From: Chromera velia
Taxonomy: Eukaryota > Sar > Chromeraceae
Direction: 5' to 3'
DNA: 20,214 nucleotides
Assembly: GCA_018398765.1 (NCBI GenBank)
Contig: JAHBMJ010002094.1
Location: 2,501 to 22,714 of the forward strand
Shown here piece after piece: positions 1 through 10,313 of the stretch (its first letter is position 1; every line of letters begins with the position of its first letter). The notes below the pieces were generated by a model that was given only the letters and a program-made list of their open reading frames with translations, ran no database searches and was not told where the DNA came from. Position numbers and translations under genes: made by a program.

Positions 1-194
1 CTGAGGGATACCGGATGATGGACTAGGTGATGGACCAACTGAGTGTGAGAGACGTGGGCAAAAGGAAAAAGGGGCTCTCTTTTGTCCTATGCAAAGAGTG
101 ACAAGAAGGATGGATGCATAGATGCAGACTGAAGAGCAGACAGAGGAGAAGTTCTTTGACTGGCTCTTTGACGATATCTAGGACGATATACATT

Positions 195-301
195 TCAAAA
201 CTCTAGTCGGAGCTAGTTTTGGTCAATCCTTTTAAGCGTCTACCAAGCTAAAAATGAAACTGGGATCCTAGATATGATTCAAACTCTAGTTGAAGCTAGT
301 T
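195..301 (+). repeat. Imperfect direct repeat, two copies
   Basis: Two roughly 24-base copies share the pattern CAAA(A)CTCTAGT(C/T)G(G/A)AGCTAGTT, at about 195-218 and 278-301. Each is preceded by a related CTAG/GATAT-containing stretch. The copies are diverged, so this is either an old local duplication or a remnant of a dispersed repeat. No function is evident. Confidence 0.55.
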
Positions 302-341
302 ATTTAACCTTTATTTTTTTTTACATATATAATAATTTTTT

Positions 342-390
342 AAAAAAAAAAAAAAAAGAATAGACGTTTTCAGATTTTTTTTTTTTTTTT
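342..390. repeat. A16 / T16 inverted homopolymer pair
   Basis: Sixteen A at 342-357 and sixteen T at 375-390 are separated by 17 bases. The arrangement could extrude as a hairpin. It could also be two oppositely oriented poly(A) ends of retroposed sequences that landed next to each other. Nothing beside the tracts decides between these. Confidence 0.8.
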
Positions 391-1093
391 ACCACTGTTC
401 GTCGCCTAGCCCGGGCCGTGTATACTAATGTTTAGACTTTAGAGTCTAGCGTATGTATCACTTTTGGTTATTGGTTCACCTTCTGGGCTCACGGGCTATG
501 AATTTACTATCATGGTTAGCCAAAGCCTAAGTACGTGGTGGCTCACCAGCTTTAACCGCCTCAATTCATTCAAAATTTATTAAGTTGACTATTAACTTAT
601 TGTCTAAGTTAGTACGCCATGGGCCCATGGTTTGCCTTCCAATGGCACATCTAGAGTCAGCCAGCGTGTGCATCCCCCGATCGATTTCGGCCATCTGGGG
701 AACCGAAAACACCCAGGACTAGACCTGGGAGAGGGGTGGGAGGACTCGGGGCTCGGGAGCGCCCTAGTCAATGTAGTTATATTCGATGAAAAACTTCAAA
801 GTATAGGAGAGACTGATGTAGCTTGTAATGTAAATGCATGCCATTACATGGTCAGACTCGTCAGAGCTAGCAGACGGATTGATCGATAGGCCACACCAGG
901 GGGTGCGAACAACAAGACAGACAGAAAAGTAAAAAGGCAAGGCGCAACTTCAAGAAACGAGACTAAAAGCAATTCCGCCTCTTTTCCCAGCCCTTATATT
1001 AGTTGCTTTAGCCCAGGTTTTGGCAACCGTGAGCTTGAAAAGGTTTTTGAGTGTTTTTACTGGGCCTTTCACAATTTTATTTACACAATTTGA

Positions 1094-3054
1094 TCAGCAA
1101 ATGCTGCAGCAGCCAGCGCCTCCTCCGAACGATGCTACCTTCTCTAAATGCTCTTCACGGACACGAATCGCACCCTCCCGGATCTGCAGTTGTCCTCCAT
1201 CCCCCTGACGCACCCACCTGCCCTCGGCTTCGGGAATGCAGATAAGAGGAAGAGTGACCGGATCCTTTTTGGCTTCACGCCACGCTGGGCAGCTCAGTCG
1301 CACCACACACACAGGTACTGCACAAACGCGCAGCCTTTGCCTGACTACACTCGGAGGGGGGTTGTCATATTCCGGGGGTAGGAGGGTACAGTCAGTGCGA
1401 CTCTCCATCTCGGTTTCTACTCTCTTCATCCAGCCTGTCAGACCCACGCCGAGCTCTTCGGCATTCGGCTTGAGCGAAAAATCAGGCACAAGCAGCTCTA
1501 GACCCAGCCCTCCGTTCTTTGATTCTGCTACGTTGCGCACCACACAGTTTTCAGGAGGGGAGGACGGTCCCTTCAGTCTAACTGAGACACGGTCTCCTAC
1601 GGCAAGGGGTGTTGTTGCGTCGAGTGAGATATTCATTCCTGGGTGCGCTTCACTTGCAGTCTTTGCAACACGTTGTCTCTCTCCTGCTCTTTTCATCTGG
1701 AGGACCTGTGCCTCAGAGGCTTCCTGCAGTTCTGCGCAGTGCTTCCTTGCCTGGCTGGACAGGCTGAAGGGGACTGATGAGAGGGAGGGTTCCTTCTCCA
1801 GCAAGCGGTTCAACACCCAGGCACCCTCTCGGTGAAGCCTCGTTCCTGTCACATACAGGCAAGGCAGGCGAAAGAAAGCCGTGATAGGTCAGTATCCATC
1901 AAACAGAAAAGAAGGAGATGAAGCATCCGACCCGGCTGGCATTTCAGACGATAAGGACGGGAAAGTATGTCCACAAAGAATTCAAGGGGGAAAGTTTGGA
2001 GGACCATGCAAGCAGTCATGCGGATCCGGGGGGAGAGAAGAACGGTCATTCAAAAGAGACTGATAAAAATGATTAAGTGACCGACCCGTCACGCAGAACC
2101 AGGGAACAAACCCTGTTAACGGCGTCCCCCCCTTTCCTTCTGTTTGACTTTCCATCAGCACGGGTGCTGTTTGGAGTTCACTGAGGTCCCCTACCCAGAG
2201 GCTCAGTTTGTGATGGAGAGCAGTGTAGTCTGTCTCAGAAAGCCAAGATCCCTGTGCAGACTTTGTGCGAACTTTTCTGATCACCTCGAAAAGTTTGTCC
2301 GAGGGGAAGACCTCTCGATAGGTTTTTGTCTTTTCTGACTGTGTGAGTCTTCTCTCCATTCGGTGACCTCCTGTCCCTTTGCAACTCCAACATGACTTCC
2401 AGATGGTCTTTGGTATGTCAAAGTCTGCCTTCTGACGTGCAGTGGTTGTACGGAACCTCGGGTTGTCTTGCTGACTCCCCCCTGATCCTTTGCAATCTGG
2501 ACAGGCCCTGTATCCCCTCTCAGTCAATGCTGTTCCTCCCTGGGCTGCCTCTTCATAGACAAGAGGAAGGGCTTCAGGGGAGAGACGGAAGTCATAAGAC
2601 AGAACAGGAAGGCGGGAGCGGCCATTTCCAGAGTGTCTGAAGACTGTATGAGCATCGAAGTGATTCGGTGTCACGTGATCCGAGTAGCCGGGTTCGGGAA
2701 TCTCAGATTTCTTGCAAGGGGTGCTTTCGTACTTCCACACCCAGTCTTTTGTGTCCTGTTCAATCTCAAGAAGCAGGGCCACGAGGTCTTCCCTGTCCAA
2801 TGGCTGCCTCAACACACCTCCGTCGTCGGGGGGCAGAAATACAGAACGCACTCGCGACCGGAGAAACGCATAGATCTCGGTGTCACATGGGAATGCTACG
2901 CAGCTGCTCTTCATTCTCACGCCAATTGCTTGGCCTGAGTCCTTCAAAGCAGCTTAATGGGCTGCCTCGTGATTTTCTCACCTGCACAAACAATGCGAAT
3001 CAAAAGAGCTCTTCGAAATCCATCTGCAGCGTTACTTGTTCTACTGTACGACAT
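1094..3054 (-). CDS. Unrecognised CxxCxGxG zinc-motif protein, three-exon model
   Basis: Minus-strand model: exon 1 3054-2982, exon 2 2934-2086, exon 3 1845-1094 (stop at 1096-1094), giving about 557 residues. Both junctions keep phase (1/1). Intron 2 (240 nt) has donor GTCGGT, a TACTGAC branch-like site, a pyrimidine tract and GACAG. Intron 1 is only 47 nt with donor GTGAGA; if it is wrong, translation probably starts at the ATG at 2914-2912 (about 526 residues). Two zinc-knuckle motifs, CPDCKGSG (residues 169-176) and CWSCKGTG (206-213), resemble half of a DnaJ-type Cys-rich region, but no J domain is seen. The C-terminus is GCCSIC, a CaaX-like tail that may be lipidated. A TATA-like box lies 42 bases before the first ATG. 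I do not recognise the family. The frames are secure; the 5' end is less so. Confidence 0.65.
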
Positions 3055-3095
3055 GGAATTCGGTCCTCACGTCCGGATTCCTTCAAACATCTCGA

Positions 3096-3103
3096 CTTAT
3101 ATA
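3096..3103 (-). promoter_or_regulatory. TATA-like box
   Basis: TATATAAG on the minus strand lies about 42 bases upstream of the ATG at 3054-3052 of the CxxCxGxG gene. Position and orientation suit a core promoter with a very short 5' UTR. This supports the upstream start over the internal ATG at 2914. Assigned from motif and spacing only. Confidence 0.5.
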
Positions 3104-3377
3104 CATTGAGGTTTGAACAAGTATTAGGTCTTCACGCATCTATCAATGGAACGTGTAGAATGGGGCTGGATTGGCTGCAAGGAGGACAAGAAACCTCGCG
3201 TAGCTATATGCAATGCACGTGTGTAGCTGCATGTATAGCTGCCATATACTCCATATACGGACCACGTATACAGCTAACTTGCAACACGATTGTACGATTC
3301 GCGTGTGAATGTGGGCACTGCATGCGCAACAGTGAAGCAACACTGAGTTTGCGTGTTGCACAGATCGATGTGGGCTA

Positions 3378-3808
3378 AATCTTATACAGAATAGGTGCAA
3401 CAGTCAGAGATATTAGTTAGTGCCTTAAAGAAAAAAAAATCGCGCGCGCGGAATGTGCGCGCGGAGGCGCGAGGCTGTGCGCGTCGGCGTGCATCGCGAC
3501 GGCGAGACGGCGAGGAAACAGTAAGTACTATATAGAGCATAGAAGAGAACAGAAGAATAATACAGAAATCAGATCAAAGAATGGAGAAAGAAAGATCATC
3601 CTTTCATACCTTAAACCGTTGGTGGTGAAGGGAGTGGTGAAAAGGAGGAGAGATATAAGATAAAGAGATGATTAGGTAAAAAGAAAGAGAAATGTAGATC
3701 AGAGATAAAGACGACAGAATATTTTATCACAGTACTTTAAGATTTTCAGTGTTATGTTCTTTTTTTGGTTCTAAAGGCCTTTTGTACTGTTGCACCTATT
3801 CTAAGATT
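3378..3808. mobile_element. MITE-like / foldback element with terminal inverted repeats
   Basis: A perfect 17-base inverted repeat joins 3388-3404 (AGAATAGGTGCAACAGT) and 3786-3802. Outside it a second 7-base match (AATCTTA at 3378-3384; its complement at 3802-3808) extends the ends, with three extra bases on the left. The 431-base interior has no coding capacity. It contains a GC-rich block with CGCGCGC/GCGCGCG complementarity (3441-3515) and a purine-rich half (about 3530-3720). No clean target duplication abuts the ends, although the 9-mer GTGTTGCAC occurs on both sides (3353-3361, 3819-3827). The reading as a non-autonomous DNA transposon is inference from structure. Confidence 0.55.
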
Positions 3809-4783
3809 CAGCTTTGATGTGTTGCACGTAACGCAGCACGTTGACCGCCCCAACTGAATTTTAACCGCATTAATTAGAAAGGGTTTTTTTTTCTTCTTCT
3901 TTTAATTTACTCATTTTATAATTATGTCTGATCTAGTATATGATTTTGTATAACATATTATTAAATATGATACATGCATATGATATTAGAGTATTTCCGA
4001 TCTGAACAAATTTTGAAAACCAATGAAAGTTTTTCGGGAAGTAGTATATCATATTATACGCGGTACACCATACATTGACATAAAGTATCATACATTGACT
4101 ATGAACTCAGAAAAGTAGTCAAAGAGAGCATCAAATTTTATAAATTAATTGAAATATGTGTTGTCATGTATACGGCTAAGTGATGCTAAGTTGTACTTAG
4201 TTGGACTAAGGACGAGTCATGAACTTTTTTTGAATGTCCTGTATATTAAATTTACTATGACTTCAATCTGTGCTACCAAGTGCTGCCAATTTGTACCTAT
4301 TTACACCAAATACAAATATTTTGCAGTTACCTGCAGTGGACCTGCACATTAAATTTGCAGAGCCTAAGTTTTCACACTAAACTTAACCATTTCTTAGAAG
4401 ACTAGACTGAATTAACCGAATTATTAGTCCGAATATGATGATTGGGGATTTTGTTAATTATGCATATACCGTGTCCTCACTCCTCATATATAAGGGGCAG
4501 ATCGATCTAGCCTAGTTTGTCGGAAGCTAGGTCCGAAGGTCTAAGACTGAACCGAATGCATTTATTAAATTCAAATCTTTAAAAAAATGATGATCGAGGG
4601 CTTTAAAAAAAGATGATTGATTAATAAATTCGCCTGCTCGAGACTGTTACAGTGTTGTTATCCATAATATTGCTGTTATTATTGCATGAAAAGCTACCAG
4701 CATCGCATACCAGCAGAAGGTATGAACGTTTACATAAAGACGCTTTTTCCTAGGCTTTTTCACAACCTTTTAACAAGGAATGA

Positions 4784-6934
4784 TTAAGGAAGAGAGCGGA
4801 GAGTCTGACACTCTTTCTTATGCTCACGCCAATCACGCCTTTGACACGCTGAGCCACAGTAGAGAATGTCTTTTGAATGGCACCCTGCGCAGTGGAGAAG
4901 CTTGACAACTTCCATCTGTATCTCGTTGCCGGACTGCTCTCCATTTCCACCAGACACAGAGCTGTCAGAACGCTCTGGCATCGTGTTCTCTCTTCGATCA
5001 CTTTCGCTGTTGTATCGGGACCTGCAGGTGCCGCGAGTCGGCTTTGCAATTCTCCCCCCATCTGACACTCTTGAAACTCTCTGTGTACCCTCTTCTACAC
5101 CGCACACTCTGCAAAACCTCGGCCTCCTCTCACCTGCGGTTTCATGAGATTCACCTTCTCCTTCTCCTTCTTCTTCTGAGTCAGCATCCGACTCGTCCGA
5201 TTGGCGCCCCCCTTGCTCACTGAGAGACCCACAGTCTGAGCCCGAATTTGGAGCGTCACCCTCAATCTCACTAAGACTGACAGAGTATGAACCTGATTCA
5301 GGAAGTTGATCATCACCTTTATCGGATCCCTCGGGATGGTCAACTGGGGGGTCCAGGCAGCTCTGTCTTGATGTGTCGTTTCTTTCTCTTCTTTCTTGTG
5401 ATGCCCTTTGTGTGGATGAAGCTTCGACTCTCTTGGTCGCCCACCCATACACCCCCTCCATTGCCTTCTCGCACACAGTCAGAAGTTGAAAAATGTGAGA
5501 AAGAATTGCAATTTTCCCTTCCGACAGAACCTCGACCAGACCGAAACCGCAGAGCACAAGAGGATCAGCAACCCATCTCTGCACCCAATGTCCAGAGAAA
5601 CGACTCTCGGACTCACAACCCCTCCTCCATCCCCGCACGAACGCCTTGCCCCCTTCTGACAAAGCATCCATCAAGGAGACAAGAGGAAACAAAAGAGGTT
5701 CAAAAATAAAATCTTCCCCCAACTCCAGCACGACGAGAAAGCACCGCCAGAAAAATTCCATTACTACTCGAATCTCTTTACCAAAGATGAATAGGAAAAG
5801 AAGAAAAATCAGACGAAGCAGAAACCATTGTTTAAGAATGGAGAGGTACAAAGCATACCACACAACGATTGACAAAAGACTCCAAATGTATACGAATCCC
5901 CCCACGCGCACCCCACCAACGCACAAGATAAAACCAATTCCACCCCAAACGATCACCCGGACCCATGCGACGAGAGAGAACAAATGACTGCGAACCAAAG
6001 AAAACCAGGCCCCCAAAGAGCACACCCCCAAAGGCAGCAGACACCCGGGAAGTATACACAGCAACAAGGGCGTGCACTCACGGTAACACCACAAGTCTCT
6101 CTCCCAGATACCGATTCCCCACGGTGACCGACTGACTACATTCTTTCTCTTTTCACTCCCTCCCTTTCTGAAAGGCCCATATTCATCCCTCCTCTCCCTC
6201 CTTCTCCTGCGCGCACTCATTTTCGCTTCCAGCCAAAACACCAGAGTCGAGATGGCAGAAGAGTAGACAGCACCTCGAACAGAGTCTCTGATGACATCAA
6301 TCACTGACAAGACACATGCAAGGAGGGACATCCAAAGCACATGCCGTGTAACAGTCACATTTCCAGTCTCACCATCTGTACTTGTGGACTTCTCACACAG
6401 AGCCGATGCCTCGGCACTGCGTGCATCGCCCACCCGCTCACTCGCGTGAACTACTAAAGGAGCGTCTCCAACGGAAGTCTCCTCATGTCTTGAATCGGAA
6501 TCTTGCCGCCATTTAAGAGAAGAAGCAGGAACAGAAGGCGGGGCTCCTTCATCGCACGTTGACTGCGTCCGACTTTTCTGGATCGGGAAACTCGAACGAG
6601 GGCTCTCGGTGGAGTCAAGCTTTTGGCCTTCTTCCCTTCTCTCAACAATGAAACCCATAATGGTGCCATAGTAGACTGCGGCACAGAGACAAAGAACGAC
6701 TCCCAATTTTGTCGTCCAAAAAAGCCGAAACCATGCATCAAAGGAGGTGAACGCACGTGCACGGAACCAAAGCACTTCTGCCTCCGACGTGAACTCCGAC
6801 CACTCTGCGTCGTCTTCCTCCTCCGGGGTCAGCTTTGCTGCCGGCCTCTTCTTCTTTCCGCATGTGGCGCAGCCATTGCTGCAACAATTTTCTGGATCTC
6901 GCTGGGACTTCTTCGCGTGCTTTTTCTTCGCCAT
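4784..6934 (-). CDS. Multi-pass membrane protein with C-terminal split MYND zinc finger
   Basis: An uninterrupted 716-codon minus-strand frame starts at ATG 6934-6932 (context GCGATGG) and ends at TAA 4786-4784. N-terminus: Lys-rich MAKKKHAKK, then a Cys cluster (C17, C18, C22, C25). Hydrophobic segments lie at about 77-97, 198-215, 288-314, 319-350 and 351-385, with another possible around 392-406; a basic loop (ARRRRRERR, 241-249) separates two of them. Residues 500-600 are Ser/Glu/Asp-rich and probably disordered. The C-terminus has the MYND pattern: C608-x2-C611, C682-x2-C685, YC693-x3-C697-Q, W702, H705, C709. The gap between the first two Cys pairs is 70 residues, where MYND fingers usually have around ten. 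MYND fingers bind short proline-rich partner peptides, so a membrane-tethered adaptor is a reasonable inference. No SET domain is present. Confidence 0.8.
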   Translation of the reverse strand: MAKKKHAKKSQRDPENCCSNGCATCGKKKRPAAKLTPEEEDDAEWSEFTSEAEVLWFRARAFTSFDAWFRLFWTTKLGVVLCLCAAVYYGTIMGFIVERREEGQKLDSTESPRSSFPIQKSRTQSTCDEGAPPSVPASSLKWRQDSDSRHEETSVGDAPLVVHASERVGDARSAEASALCEKSTSTDGETGNVTVTRHVLWMSLLACVLSVIDVIRDSVRGAVYSSAISTLVFWLEAKMSARRRRRERRDEYGPFRKGGSEKRKNVVSRSPWGIGIWERDLWCYRECTPLLLCILPGCLLPLGVCSLGAWFSLVRSHLFSLVAWVRVIVWGGIGFILCVGGVRVGGFVYIWSLLSIVVWYALYLSILKQWFLLRLIFLLFLFIFGKEIRVVMEFFWRCFLVVLELGEDFIFEPLLFPLVSLMDALSEGGKAFVRGWRRGCESESRFSGHWVQRWVADPLVLCGFGLVEVLSEGKIAILSHIFQLLTVCEKAMEGVYGWATKRVEASSTQRASQERRERNDTSRQSCLDPPVDHPEGSDKGDDQLPESGSYSVSLSEIEGDAPNSGSDCGSLSEQGGRQSDESDADSEEEGEGEGESHETAGERRPRFCRVCGVEEGTQRVSRVSDGGRIAKPTRGTCRSRYNSESDRRENTMPERSDSSVSGGNGEQSGNEIQMEVVKLLHCAGCHSKDILYCGSACQRRDWREHKKECQTLRSLP

Positions 6935-7615
6935 CGCTCAGTACTCTTGCGAAACGCTAGACTGGACGCACTGGAATATGAAGCCCGGAAATTTCGCTCA
7001 TGAGTCTGCAGTGTACGTCTCTACGCACCTTTAAACAAGCGCTTGCATCTTCAAGCAGCCAATACAGAAGAAGTCACGTGTGTAGAAAAACGCTGGGGAA
7101 GGATGACACGTATTAATACAAGAATGGCAGCGATGCGTAAACCATGCGATTGCATACGTGGTAGAATCACTTCACTTCTGAATCCTTTGGTCAATTGACT
7201 CTGATAGCTGCAGTGCATGGTGCATCTTAATAGTGGAGCTGAGACGAAACGAGATGTAGCGCATCAGTGAGGATTCTCCGTGTCATGCAGCGAATCCGTG
7301 AAATGAGCTGTATTCTCTGAACTGAGTACTACATATATAGCTATAGTACTACACAGTGCATGAGTAGACGGATAGTAGACGGATTATGGCCCGGAAAGCG
7401 AAGCTGAGAGCTAGGGCACTTATAATGACAACTAAAAATTGCACCCCCGCGCATGCATGAAGAGCGGCGGTGCCACGGCGGCGCCCCATATGAGCGTGCC
7501 CCACGCATGCACTTATACAACTGGCACGACTACAAAGCATGGTATAAACATCAAAATTCGTACCTAAAATTGATGTACGTTGAAAATGAATGAAAACACA
7601 AGAAAACACTTTTAA
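6935..7615. other. Intergenic spacer
   Basis: This is the upstream region of the MYND-protein gene and the left flank of the LINE. No coding frame is supported. A small direct repeat (GTAGACGGATA / GTAGACGGATT) lies near 7364-7386. A GC-rich patch with GCATGC palindromes lies at about 7446-7512. No clear TATA box is seen for the minus-strand gene. Confidence 0.65.
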
Positions 7616-8986
7616 AACACGTGCAAAAGATGTACAGCAGTAAGAGAAAAGAACATGAAGATAGCTACCGAAAAGGAAGTGAGGGAGGTAATGAAAAAAA
7701 CAGGGAATCCTAAGAAAGCTGTTGGAAAGGATGGAATGCCTCCGGGTCTACTCAGGTTGCATGAAAAATCTCAAGTGATGGTGAATGTATATGCTAATTT
7801 GATTAATGCATCTTTTCGTTATGCGTGGTGGCCAGAGGGATGGAATGATTTACCGGTGACGGCATTGGCAAAGCCTGGCAAGTCACAGGCAGTGGTGGGG
7901 GGATGGAGAAACGTGCACCTGGCATGTACAGACGCAAAATGGAGGGACACGATTCTCGGTAATAATGTAGAGAGAGAAGCAAGGCAGAACCCATGGCAGT
8001 TTGCATATAGAAAGAAAGCAGGAACATACGATGCCATCTGTCTTCTTTTGTTTGTGATTGCCCACCATCTCTCTGTGATTGTGGCCCTCGTTGATTTCAC
8101 TCGAGCTTTTGATGAAGTCAGGCATAGCAAGCTTGAACAACAACTGAGAGAGGCAGGGGTTTCAGAGGAGCTAATCCGATGGGCCCTGTCATTGCTCGAG
8201 AAAGTAAGAGCAAGAGTGAAAGGGACAGGAAAGTGGTATCCAGAACAGATAGGGACGAAACAAGGGAGGTCCAGTGGGCCCACTTTTTTCAAAGGATACT
8301 TACACGACCTGTTAAAGAGAGTAAGAATGGAAAGGAAGGCTAAGCGAAGGAGAATAGGAGAACAGGGAGAAAGACTAAAAGTACCGGTCGGAGAGGGTGG
8401 GAGGTGGGTGGATTTTTTCTCCATACTATTTGCAGACGATACGACTTTGCTCGATGTAACAGACAGAGAATTGAACAAACTGCTGGAGGGATTGAGGAAG
8501 TACGCAGAGCCGCTCCGTCTCCTCTTTTCTAATAAATCGAGAGTACTGAGGTTTGAAAGGCAAAGACAGACAGAAGAGATCAGAATAGGCAGCATGGTAC
8601 TAGGCATGGTACTGAAAGAAGAGAAAGCACAGCCATTTTTGGGTCTGGTTCTTCCCTCAAACTGCGACCTCGATGTAATGATGGCAGACAGAGCAGTAAG
8701 AGCAGAGAGATGCATGCAAGGATTGATAGGAAAGTTAGCCAGAGAGCTAGCCGTACCGCCGGCAGAATGTTTTCATTTGTTTAATCAGACGGTGCGTGCA
8801 GTATGGATGTATGGATGCGAGATACACTCATGCACAGATAGGGCCTGTGCAGAATTTAACGAAAAACAAAGATGCTTTGTGAGGTGGGTCTTAGGGCTAA
8901 GGAAGATAGAAAGCGCAGACACTACATTGATGGAGGGGGGGATGTTTCTAATTGAGATTGAAGTGGCAGAGAGGACGATCAGATAG
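7616..8986 (+). pseudogene. LINE reverse transcriptase segment
   Basis: This frame is open from 7616, with its first ATG at 7655, and ends at TAG 8984-8986. It carries the RT fingers and palm: an N-terminal motif around AVGKDGMPPGLL, a PGKSQAVVGGWRNVHL stretch matching LINE motifs 1-2, motif A VDFTRAFD (Asp147, counting from the ATG), motif B KQGRSSGP (201-208) and motif C FADD (Asp261, Asp262). All three catalytic Asp residues remain. It copies RNA into DNA during target-primed integration in intact elements. The same frame continues past the TAG with LINE-like sequence, so the stop is a lesion and not the natural end. Motif B is divergent from the usual QGSPLSP. RT identity is secure; the clade is not assigned. 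Confidence 0.9.
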
Positions 8987-10313
8987 GCAAAAAAGGCACT
9001 AAAAGAAAAGAGGAAGGAGGTGATTGGGCAGGCTGCCATTCATTGCTTGAGAGGAGGAGTGGAGGATGAACTGAAGAGGGGAAGAAGAACAGAGTTGCAT
9101 CCCTTTCACTTCTTTCTGCACTTGAAGAAATACACACAGACACTATTCACAGAGAGAGGCCTTCATCTTTTTTTAAAAGAGAAGCTCGCAGGCTAGCCAG
9201 GAGAGATAGGGACACACGCAGTGAATGAAAGAATAGATAGGATGGAAAGATGGATTGTAAGCAAGACAGATAAAGAAACAAAAGAGAGGAAGAAAAAAAT
9301 CTTCAGGTGGAGAATTGAGAGGGGAGCGAGAGAGAGAGATAGAAGAGAGAGAAAAAAAGGAAGAAAAGTCCATATGGTACACATACACCGAACAAAAGCA
9401 AACGGAAACATATTGCAGCTCATTTTATTTAAAAAGGCGTCAGAAGAAAGACCAAGAGAGGGAATGAAAATAGAGAAAGAAAAACTGGGACAGGTGCCTT
9501 TTTCTTATAGAAGGGTAGCACCAAGAGGAGAACACAGAAGGAGGGCAGCCTGCAGAGTAGGAGACAGGACGTTAGCGGGAACAAAAGGAAAAGTGCCAGA
9601 AAGAGGAGGGCCTAGGAGGAGGGCAGAGAGTGCCGTTAGAGGAGAGACTCTGCCCTTATTGCAAAGGATGGATGGAAACAGAGATGTTGGAGGACGAGAT
9701 CCATATGCTGACTGAGTGTCCGATTTATGATAGAGAAAGAGCGCACATGTATAGAACATTACGAGCAGACTGGAACGAGGGAAGAGAAAAGAGAGCAAGA
9801 GAAGTTTGCAAAGAGAAAAGAGAAGGACAAAGACGAAGTCTTAGACTGCACACTGAGGCTCTGTTCAAATTTTTGATGAACGAAGGGTATAGTGCGGTGG
9901 ATGAGTTTCTGGGGAGGGCGGCGTTCAGAAGAAGAGTGTTCAAGGAAAGCCTAGGAAGGTACACACCTGGAAGCTCGTTAGATGAAACAGTGCTAGCACA
10001 GAGATACGGAGTGATCACAAAAAGAAAGGGAGGAATGGAAAGAAGAAAAGAAGAATACAAGACCATCCTGGAAGCAATGGAAGCAGGAAGACAGCTGAGG
10101 GAGGGAGAAGGAGAAATCGCTGAGAGAAGAATAGAGAGAGGGCGTGCACAAAGCCAAAGTATCCTTTCGTCCTGTGTCATTGGATCAATTTTTAGAGCAG
10201 TCCCTTCTGAGCAGCCCATAGACCAAAGCATGCAAAGCGCAGACAGATTGTTGTTTGTTAGCGGCCTGGGAAACCAGGCGGGCTACGGGGTGTGGTCTGA
10301 GCCTCAGCGATAA
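8987..10313 (+). pseudogene. LINE ORF2 C-terminal remnant with CCHC-type zinc motif
   Basis: The RT frame continues after the first stop to a second TAG at 9194-9196, then runs open to 9715. The conserved C-terminal motif lies in another frame, open from 9576 to TAA at 10311-10313. This implies a frameshift between about 9590 and 9635. The motif is CPYC, then about 15 residues on HMLTEC, matching the Cys-x2-Cys...His-x4-Cys zinc knuckle found at the end of many LINE ORF2 proteins. Beyond it is a basic, Glu/Arg-rich tail of unknown role. Two TAG stops plus one frameshift make this copy non-functional as read. Confidence 0.8.

Larger units (their letters stand above)
1..1093. other. AT-rich intergenic spacer with homopolymer tracts
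   Basis: No supported gene. The first 620 bases are AT-rich and contain an imperfect direct repeat (about 195-218 and 278-301) and a 16-A tract (342-357) followed 17 bases later by a 16-T tract (375-390). An 85-codon open frame at 632-889 begins at TTG and has no recognisable domain, so I do not call it a gene. The stretch 890-1093 is the 3' flank of the minus-strand gene that ends at 1094. Confidence 0.7.
3055..4783. other. Long intergenic spacer
   Basis: No gene is supported across these 1.7 kb. The spacer holds the core promoter of the gene to its left, the foldback element at 3378-3808, and an AT-rich stretch from about 3830 to 4720 with frequent stops in all frames. A TATATAAG-like sequence near 4486-4494 on the plus strand has no convincing open frame downstream, so I do not call it a promoter. 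Confidence 0.7.

Noticed and set aside
632-889. 85-codon plus-strand frame in the left spacer
   Set aside because: It starts at TTG, has no recognisable domain and no visible splice partner. A decayed transposon fragment is possible but not supported.
1236-1835. 199-codon plus-strand frame
   Set aside because: Antisense shadow of exon 3 of the minus-strand CxxCxGxG gene, with no domain of its own.
7819-8715. 298-codon minus-strand frame
   Set aside because: It lies opposite the reverse transcriptase frame, is Ser/Leu-rich and has no domain. It is a shadow of the LINE coding strand.
8984-9196. Alternative genetic code with TAG as a sense codon
   Set aside because: The CDPK and the secreted-protein gene both end at TAG exactly where the homology or reading frame should stop, so the LINE stops are lesions.
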